A DNA stretch of 23,510 bases, from positions 3,459,819 to 3,483,328 of the forward strand of contig BFEA01000056.1 of assembly GCA_003427395.1 (NCBI GenBank), written 5' to 3'. The translations under genes were made by a program, and so were the position numbers. A model generated the notes under the pieces. That model saw only the letters and a list, made by a program, of their open reading frames with translations, had not been told where the DNA came from and searched no databases. How positions within the stretch are numbered: position 1 is the first letter of the stretch; each line of letters starts with the position of its first letter. This DNA comes from Chara braunii. Lineage: Eukaryota; Streptophyta; Charophyceae; Charales; Characeae. Shown one piece after another: positions 18,299 through 23,510 of the stretch.

Positions 18299-18353
<55 letters not shown>
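18299..18353 (+). repeat. (GA)27 microsatellite, CT repeat on the coding strand
   Basis: A perfect 55-base GA run. On the minus strand it is a CT tract lying between the RNase H stop and the ATG of the PHD-integrase ORF, about 14 bases upstream of that ATG. If read through in the integrase frame it encodes alternating Leu-Ser. Confidence 0.98.
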
Positions 18354-18354
<1 letters not shown>

Positions 18355-18392
18355 AAGGCTGCAGAGAGGGTAGAGCAAAGGCCCCGTGTCGC

Positions 18393-18870
18393 TCACTTCT
18401 TCGATAGAATTTCCACTTGCCCGTACCGTGGTCCGTTCTCATCCTTCGGCTCGTTCCACGGAATCACCTCCTCGCTCTTGGGGACCTTCTTGGGTCGGTG
18501 CAGTCGTGTCAGCCCGTCATCATTCCTGTGCATTTCATGCTTCCGATGACGAATGTCAAAGTCCATGCTATGTAGCACTGTTGCCCATCTCCCGATCATG
18601 CCCGAGTTTCTTCAGGGCTAATAATGGCTCATGATCGGTCACCAGCGTGAACTTCCGCCCATACAGATAGGCTCGAAAGTGACTGATTCCCCACAGAGCC
18701 GCATAGCATTCTCCTGTCGGGGCGGCGCAATTGCGCTTGCAAACAGGCACTGACTTAGACGCGTATTCCACCACGTATTCGAGCCCGCCCGGTCCCACCT
18801 TGGCCAAGATCGCTGAGATTGCCTCCGGCTGCCAGTCCGTGATGAGGAAAAAAGGTTTTTCGGGATCCGG
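18393..18870 (-). pseudogene. Gypsy RNase H domain
   Basis: It begins with a FFLITDWQPEAISAIL-type motif (first catalytic Asp), then SKSV, GECYAALW (catalytic Glu) and TLVTDHEPLLAL (Asp), all in one frame. After a shift near 18598 it ends with GRWATVLHSMDFDI and DGLTRL, the usual RNase H end of Ty3/gypsy. A tail of about 35 charged residues then stops at TGA 18393-18395. That stop overlaps a GTG in the integrase frame (GTGA). The enzyme removes the RNA strand after reverse transcription. Confidence 0.87.
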
Positions 18871-18962
18871 CCTTATAAGGACCGGAGTCGAAATAAGAGT
18901 TGCCTTGAGTTTCGAAAACGCTTGATCTTACTCTGGCGTCCAAATCAACGATTGATCCTTTT

Positions 18963-20242
18963 TCAGGAGATTCGTGAGGGGACCCACAATCGTCGCGAAG
19001 CCCTTGATAGTCCCAGAAAGGCGCGAACGTGCGTGATAGTCGTTGGTACGGGCGCGTCTCTCATAGTTGCCACCTTTTGAGGTTTCGGTCCGAGTCCCTG
19101 GTCTGTCACTACGTGTCCCAGGAAGGAAATGGTGGTGAGAAAGAACTGGTATTTCTCAAGCGCCACCTTGAAACAGGCATCCCTCAATGCATGCAACGTC
19201 CATTCGATGTGCTGCACATGCCCCTCGTAAGAACTCAAATACACCAGAATATCATCCATGTACAGAATCACACAATAGTTGATGATACTCTGCGCCAGAC
19301 GTGTCTTCCGCACAAAGTTCTGAAAAGCCATGTTCATGGCTCGCTGAAAGGTTGCAGGAGCATTGCAGATGCCCATTGGACATCGAATCCATTGCCAAGT
19401 ACCTTCGAACAACACAAACGCCATTTTCGGACGATCCTCCTCTCGAACAAGAAGATAATGAAACCCATGACGAACATCGAACTTCTGAAAAATTGAGCAC
19501 TCCCAATCGCATCCAACAACTCATCAATCCGGGGAAGGGGGTACACATTTTTGATCGTGATATCGTTTAGCTTCCGATAATCGATACATATGCGGATCCC
19601 TCCGGCCTTTTTTAGCACGATTACCACCGGAAACGACCAAGGTCCTATAGCTGATTCGATCCATCCATTAGCTTCGAATTCCTTAATTCGCTGAAACGCG
19701 GCCACCCGTTGGGCTGACGAGTATCGATAAGGAATGCAGCTAATGGGTGGATAATCCCCCGTAAGGATGGCATGCTCAATCACGTTAGACAGTCCGATAT
19801 CGTTATCGTACACACTTAATATTTCTAAGTACCCATTCAAGACATTAATCAGTGATTTCCGAAATTCCAGGGGGACGTGATTCGGCAGAGTGACTGTCGG
19901 TCGATCGGGTATCTCAAGGTGCATGTCGATCCAATCATCACGTTGATTCCGTCGGTCATGGACGCTAGAGAAAATAGAGTTGCTAGTGCGAACAAAAAAT
20001 ACAGTCACAATCATCTGTGATTCGGCAGGGCTAATCATCTCGGTCTCTTTAATTTCAGCGTCAGTTTCCGAGTCGGCCGTAGTTTCTTTCATGGTTAGTC
20101 CTGTTAAATCCACCATTTCCTGCATTAGATCGGGCACATCGTCGACGGGAGCTTCGGCTTCTTGTTTTATCAGAGCGATGGTCACTCCTGTTGTAAGCAG
20201 CGACCTCGAAAGGGAAACAAATACTTCCAGGTATTGTTTCAC
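18963..20242 (-). pseudogene. Gypsy reverse transcriptase domain
   Basis: The first frame (20242 to about 19490) carries a pre-RT linker, GWIESAIGPWSFPVVIV, ICIDYRKLND and YPLPRIDELLDA. The next frame (to 18963) carries the FDVRHGFHYLL-type motif, GTWQWIRCPMGICNAPATFQ, the catalytic YMDD (YMDDILVY) and FLGHVVTDQGLGP. All RT blocks are present in the Ty3/gypsy order. The two frames join at a T5 run (A5 at 19488-19492 on the plus strand), where one extra base would close the frame. After 18963 the thumb and RNase H linker continue with another shift. Confidence 0.93.
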
Positions 20243-20495
20243 CTGTTGATAGCGCGTTCAGAGGGAAAGTGTTCCCTCGCACTTTGGGTTCCAAATCGTC
20301 TGCCAGGTCGGATATTTGCAAGATGGGTTCCCCGAGAAAGGTCGAGGGACTGACCTGGGCTTCCATAGGTGCGAGCGTGTTATCTTTCAGACTCAAGTAA
20401 AAAGTTCGTGTGGTTCTCGGAACCATTCGAAATTCCTCTTGAGTTTCGTGCTCGAAAAGTTCGACTAAGTGTTTCCACTCACTCTCACTAGGCAT
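20061..20495 (-). CDS. Gypsy Pol linker between protease and RT
   Basis: This is the same frame as the C-terminal protease part, separated from it only by TAG 20511-20513. It encodes an EWKHLVELFEHETQEEFRMV segment and a probable beta-rich region (FYLSLKDNTLAPMEAQVSPS). Coding then moves to the RT frame near 20250. There is no recognised domain; by position it belongs to the Pol polyprotein. Confidence 0.55.
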   Translation of the reverse strand: MPSESEWKHLVELFEHETQEEFRMVPRTTRTFYLSLKDNTLAPMEAQVSPSTFLGEPILQISDLADDLEPKVRGNTFPLNALSTGETIPGSICFPFEVAAYNRSDHRSDKTRSRSSRRRCARSNAGNGGFNRTNHERNYGRLGN

Positions 20496-20510
20496 CTCTT
20501 CTTCGCACTC

Positions 20511-21241
20511 CTACTCTTCGAATCCGCTACTATTATTCGGAGATGGAAATTCCTTGTGATCGGGACCTTGAATCATCCCTATCCGAGCAGAATTAGGATT
20601 TTTTTTCGCTGTTCGGGTGGAAATCCGCAACGGAACTGTCTGAGGCTTTCCTCCTGTTTGCGTAAGCACCAACTGTTTGGAATCGAAATGCATGCGGGCA
20701 CCTACCGCCTTTGCCCAAGACAGTCCCAACAACACCGAATATGAGTGCACATCTATGACCAAGGCGTTAACGAGGACGTGCACTCGTCCAACTTTCACGG
20801 CCACATTCTCAATGACTCCTACGATATTCATTGCTTCCTCGTCGGCAGAGACGTAGTTGTCTTGCCAGATTGAGGGAGAATCGAGTTGAGTCGTCCCGTT
20901 CTTTTCACCGTATCTAATGATATAGCGACCGCGGAGGATCCAATATCGATAGGGGCGTTAAAATGTTTGCCCCATATTTCACAATCACATTCAACACTTT
21001 TCCTCAACACTGGTCGAGCTCGCACGAAATGGTCTTTCTCAGCTAAAGAAATCGTAGCTACTCGCGCGGTTTCGGGTTCATCAACTTCGGGTTCAGGTGG
21101 TGCAACACCCTCTGCTTCTTCCTCCTTTTTCTTTTTCAACATTCGTTGTATGTGCTGATATGTAAAGCGTTTTTGATTCTTCTGACATTGTTGCAACAAC
21201 TTGTCATTTGCAGCTTCGGATATGGTGAGCAAATGTCCCAC
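20511..21241 (-). pseudogene. Gypsy aspartic protease region
   Basis: The N-terminal frame (21241-20828) has a K/E-rich linker and then APIDIGSSAVAI, which fits the retropepsin active-site strand except that D-[T/S]-G is D-I-G (residues 99-101). The next frame (to 20511) has AVKVGRVHVLVNALVIDVHS and VLLGLSWAKAVGARMHFD, the typical last strands (ILG-x-x-W type). The frames join near 20880. A changed active-site residue plus the shift would make this copy inactive as read. The family role is cleavage of Gag-Pol. Confidence 0.72.
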
Positions 21242-21508
21242 TGGGACCCAAACGCAAATGTCCAGTTACTTAAGCGTTCGTAGCACATCAATTTCTCCTG
21301 TCCGAAACTGTGGTCCAGGGTTAGATTCGCACTCGACCCATTCAAGATCGTCATGAGCCGGTTGGATTGCTCCGACCATGCCGGCGAGATGAAGGTATTC
21401 GGCCGGGTCAACCACGTCAGCGGCTTCGGAAGAAGAAGTCCCTGAGGTCGATGCAACTGCAATTGAGGGGGAAGGTCGCTTAGGGGCGTAAGCGATGATC
21501 TCCTCATT

Positions 21509-22650
21509 TCAGACCGTATCCATTAGTGCAGCTACTCGTCCTTGATTCAAAGCTACGGGGGCTGCGGCACGTGGGGGTTGATTTCGTTTTGGCTGCGGAC
21601 AGTCCCGGGAAAAATGCCCGGGCTGTTTGCAATTGTAACACTCAATCTTCCCTGCGAGGTTAGCTGCATGAGGGAACTGTGGTGCATGTCCAGATGCAGG
21701 CGGGGCAGGCAAAAGCGGGAATGATGCAGGGGCAGGTCGAGCAGGAGCCGGGTTGGGCTTAATCAGCCTGCTCATAATCAGTTTCATTCGATCCATGTGA
21801 GCTGCCTGTATTTGGACCAGATTGCTCATCCATTCAGATTGTTTAGTGGTAGCTGCATGGATCATCTGTGCCAAGTGCATATTGGTTATGGACATAGAGG
21901 CAGGATCTCGGGAGCTTCTGGGGTTAACAGTCGCCACCTGTTGGTTCATCGGAGGAGGGGGAGAAGGAGCTGGCGGGATATCAGAGGCGACCCCTTCGGG
22001 AAGGTCATGATCAGGCCGGTGATAGAATCGCTCTACCGCTCGTAACCACGATCGTCGTTTCGCCGCTACATCCTGAATCGTGTCTATAATGTCTTTGTCT
22101 CCCTGACTGATATACTTCTTTGTATCCGTCAGGTCTAACTCAAGCGCTTTGGCGACGATAGCGGATAACTGGTTCGTTTTAGGGGAAACCTTTTTCTGCA
22201 GCTTAGCTTTTAGCGTCGGATTTCGTAGATGATCGATGAACAAGTCTCGGGCAGAATTTTCATCTCGCCGTGATTTGTCCAACGTGGTTTGGAATCGATC
22301 CACGAAGTCAGGCAACAATTCCCCAGGTTCTTGCGGTCGAGTTTTGAGTACATACCAAGCAGCATCTTCACTGACCGTATCAAATCTGACCAAAAATGCT
22401 TGTTTGAAGGTATTCCAATCTACCCATCTGTGTTTCCTAAGCCAATCATGCGCCGTGTTACGAAGCAACAAGGTGGTGACGCGGGGGAGATCTTTCGCGC
22501 TATAACCTTGGGCTTGGACGACTTCCAACCAAGCTTCGGGGTGGGTGTGATTGGGAAAGAAAGAAAAGCGGCGGGGATACTAACAATCACCCTTGGGGGT
22601 GCTGCATTGTCGTCGGTCATTCGCATAGCTGATCTAGCCTCGTCAGATCT
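21509..22650 (-). CDS. Gypsy Gag: retrotransposon gag domain and CCHC zinc knuckle
   Basis: The main open frame is 22528-21509. Its first codon is TTG and family-like sequence (NHTHPEAW) continues upstream, so the real start is higher. An ATG-containing frame near 22635-22650 feeds into it through a one-base shift near C3 (22553-22555). The capsid-like domain has HDWLRKHRWVDWNTFKQAFL and LPDFVDRFQTTLDKSRRD. A proline/methionine-rich linker follows, then the knuckle C-x2-C-x4-H-x4-C at residues 297-310 (CYNCKQPGHFSRDC). Stop is TGA 21509-21511. It would form virus-like particles and bind element RNA in the cytoplasm. Confidence 0.9.
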
Positions 22651-22740
22651 TGATCTAGTCACCGGGCGATCTCGACGAGCAGGTTGAGGACTTCTTCTAC
22701 CTTTCGCCAGTTCGGCTTACTATCATCAGAACCGACACGA

Positions 22741-22756
22741 GTCGGCTTCGATACCA
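22741..22756 (-). other. Primer binding site, initiator-Met tRNA-like
   Basis: On the minus strand, immediately after the 5' LTR, the sequence reads TGGTATCGAAGCC. Plant elements primed by tRNA-iMet have TGGTATCAGAGCC, so 11 of 13 bases agree. It is followed by a small hairpin (CCGAC-tcgt-GTCGG). It fixes the element's orientation and the inner edge of the 5' LTR at 22757. Confidence 0.75.
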
Positions 22757-23510
22757 ACCTCACGCCCTGCGCTGTCTTCCGTTCGGAGTGCTAAGGGTGC
22801 GGAAAGAAGGCTTGGGAAAACAACAAGATGGGGTGTGCCAACGATTTTTTGAAAATTGAGTGTGGGGACACAAACAGAACTGAAATCCCCCGTGTTGATC
22901 CGATGAAGTAAGTCGGTTGCTTTCTCTCGTCACGGAATGCGCGCGCGGGCATGGCGCGAAAAGAGAAAAATCCAAATTCAATCCAAAAAGTATTGTCGAA
23001 CTTCCCACCACGGTACGGCTCTTCGTTTAGAGCGAAAGGGCTTCGGTACACTCCGCGTGTCCCGTTTCCGTATCAAGTCCCGACGTCGCTCGTTGGTCAG
23101 TTCCAATCGGTAGTGGAAGCCCTTTGATTCATAGTGGTCGAAGCGCTGGCACTCAGTGCACAGGGTTCGAGGCCAATGGGGCGCCACTTCCATCCACGGA
23201 ATGACAATCAGCTCATTAAATGGCAACAATACTTAGTAAGGTGGGAAGTGCGTATTGATAATGACAAAGCCCGCGTCCACGAATCCAGAACAACGATTTT
23301 CGGGAGGGAAGTAATATCGTCCGCCGATCCGTGCGACAACTTCTCGTACGTCCCACTCGCAAACACGGGTCCTTTCCTCGTTGTAAGGGAAGGGGCGCGT
23401 TAGCGTGGGAGACACGGGAGGCTGGCGCCCAATCGAGGTGCGCCCGTCAGTCCACATATCAATCAATCGAAATGAGTTTGCAAAAAACCCCGAGACGTCA
23501 TCAAAAAACA
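22757..23510 (-). repeat. 5' LTR, partial (cut by the window end)
   Basis: Partner of the left LTR. It lacks 60 bases present there. Its last bases in the window are the same as those just before the N gap in the left copy. Confidence 0.88.
22978..23508 (-). CDS. ORF within the 5' LTR (copy of the 11444-12034 ORF)
   Basis: Same frame, same terminal TGA (22978-22980) and same internal TAA (23233-23235) as in the left LTR. Visible amino-acid differences in the aligned upstream part are few (R/H, Q/R, A/V, M/V), and four of the eight substitutions there are silent. The start is outside the window. Function unknown. Confidence 0.42.

Larger units (their letters stand above)
11221..23510 (-). mobile_element. 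Ty3/gypsy LTR retrotransposon, >12.2 kb, with PHD-integrase and extra 3' ORFs
   Basis: Two direct repeats (11221-12036 and 22755-23510) flank a minus-strand set in the order gag, protease, RT, RNase H, integrase. Integrase last is diagnostic of Ty3/gypsy (Metaviridae). A PBS next to the right LTR confirms the orientation. The integrase C-terminus has a GPY/F-like module but no chromodomain. Unusual parts are a PHD finger in front of integrase and about 2 kb of further ORFs behind it. By eye the LTRs differ at about 31 of 755 aligned bases plus one 60-bp indel, so the insertion is not very recent. Reading frames are interrupted, as given per gene. The outer end of the 5' LTR is beyond the window. 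Confidence 0.92.

Noticed and set aside
18082-18549. Plus-strand frame through the GA repeat (RERERE)
   Set aside because: Opposite to PHD-integrase and RNase H, whose domains are clear on the minus strand.

Overview
The window is eukaryotic and made almost entirely of transposable elements. I see no confident host gene, tRNA, rRNA, CRISPR array or bacterial-style operon. Plant-type families (a LINE with a zf-RVT C-terminus and a CCHC ORF1, and a Ty3/gypsy element with a primer site close to plant initiator-Met tRNA), a long GA microsatellite and an N gap point to a large repeat-rich genome of the green lineage. A charophyte alga such as Chara is my guess, from general impression only. Nearly all coding is on the minus strand. 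| Layout: 1-1053 holds copies of a short hairpin-plus-core repeat and the probable 3' flank of the LINE. 1054-8661 is a LINE read right to left: ORF1 with a zinc knuckle (8661-6080), an extra ORF of unknown function (6095-5549), then ORF2 with APE endonuclease (5556-4616), reverse transcriptase with FADD (4643-2508) and a zf-RVT tail (to 1054). 8662-11220 is AT-rich intergenic DNA with a palindromic tandem repeat, an inverted repeat and another copy of the hairpin repeat. 11221-23510 is a Ty3/gypsy element longer than 12.2 kb, also read right to left: 5' LTR (22757 to the window end), PBS, gag, protease, RT, RNase H, a PHD finger joined to integrase, three unrecognised ORFs, about 1.9 kb of non-coding DNA, a 400-N gap and the 3' LTR (starting at 11221). 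| Both elements are interrupted. Several frameshifts sit in homopolymers and would each be closed by one extra base, so some may be assembly errors. | The most interesting points are: (1) a canonical C4HC3 PHD finger fused N-terminally to the gypsy integrase, starting at its own good-context ATG after a CT-repeat leader; (2) three ORFs downstream of integrase, two of them starting on ATGA stop/start overlaps; (3) an ORF inside both LTRs that diverges much less than the LTR end beside it; (4) a skew in which ORFs end in TGA but internal interruptions are almost all TAA or TAG; (5) an extra ORF between ORF1 and the endonuclease of the LINE.
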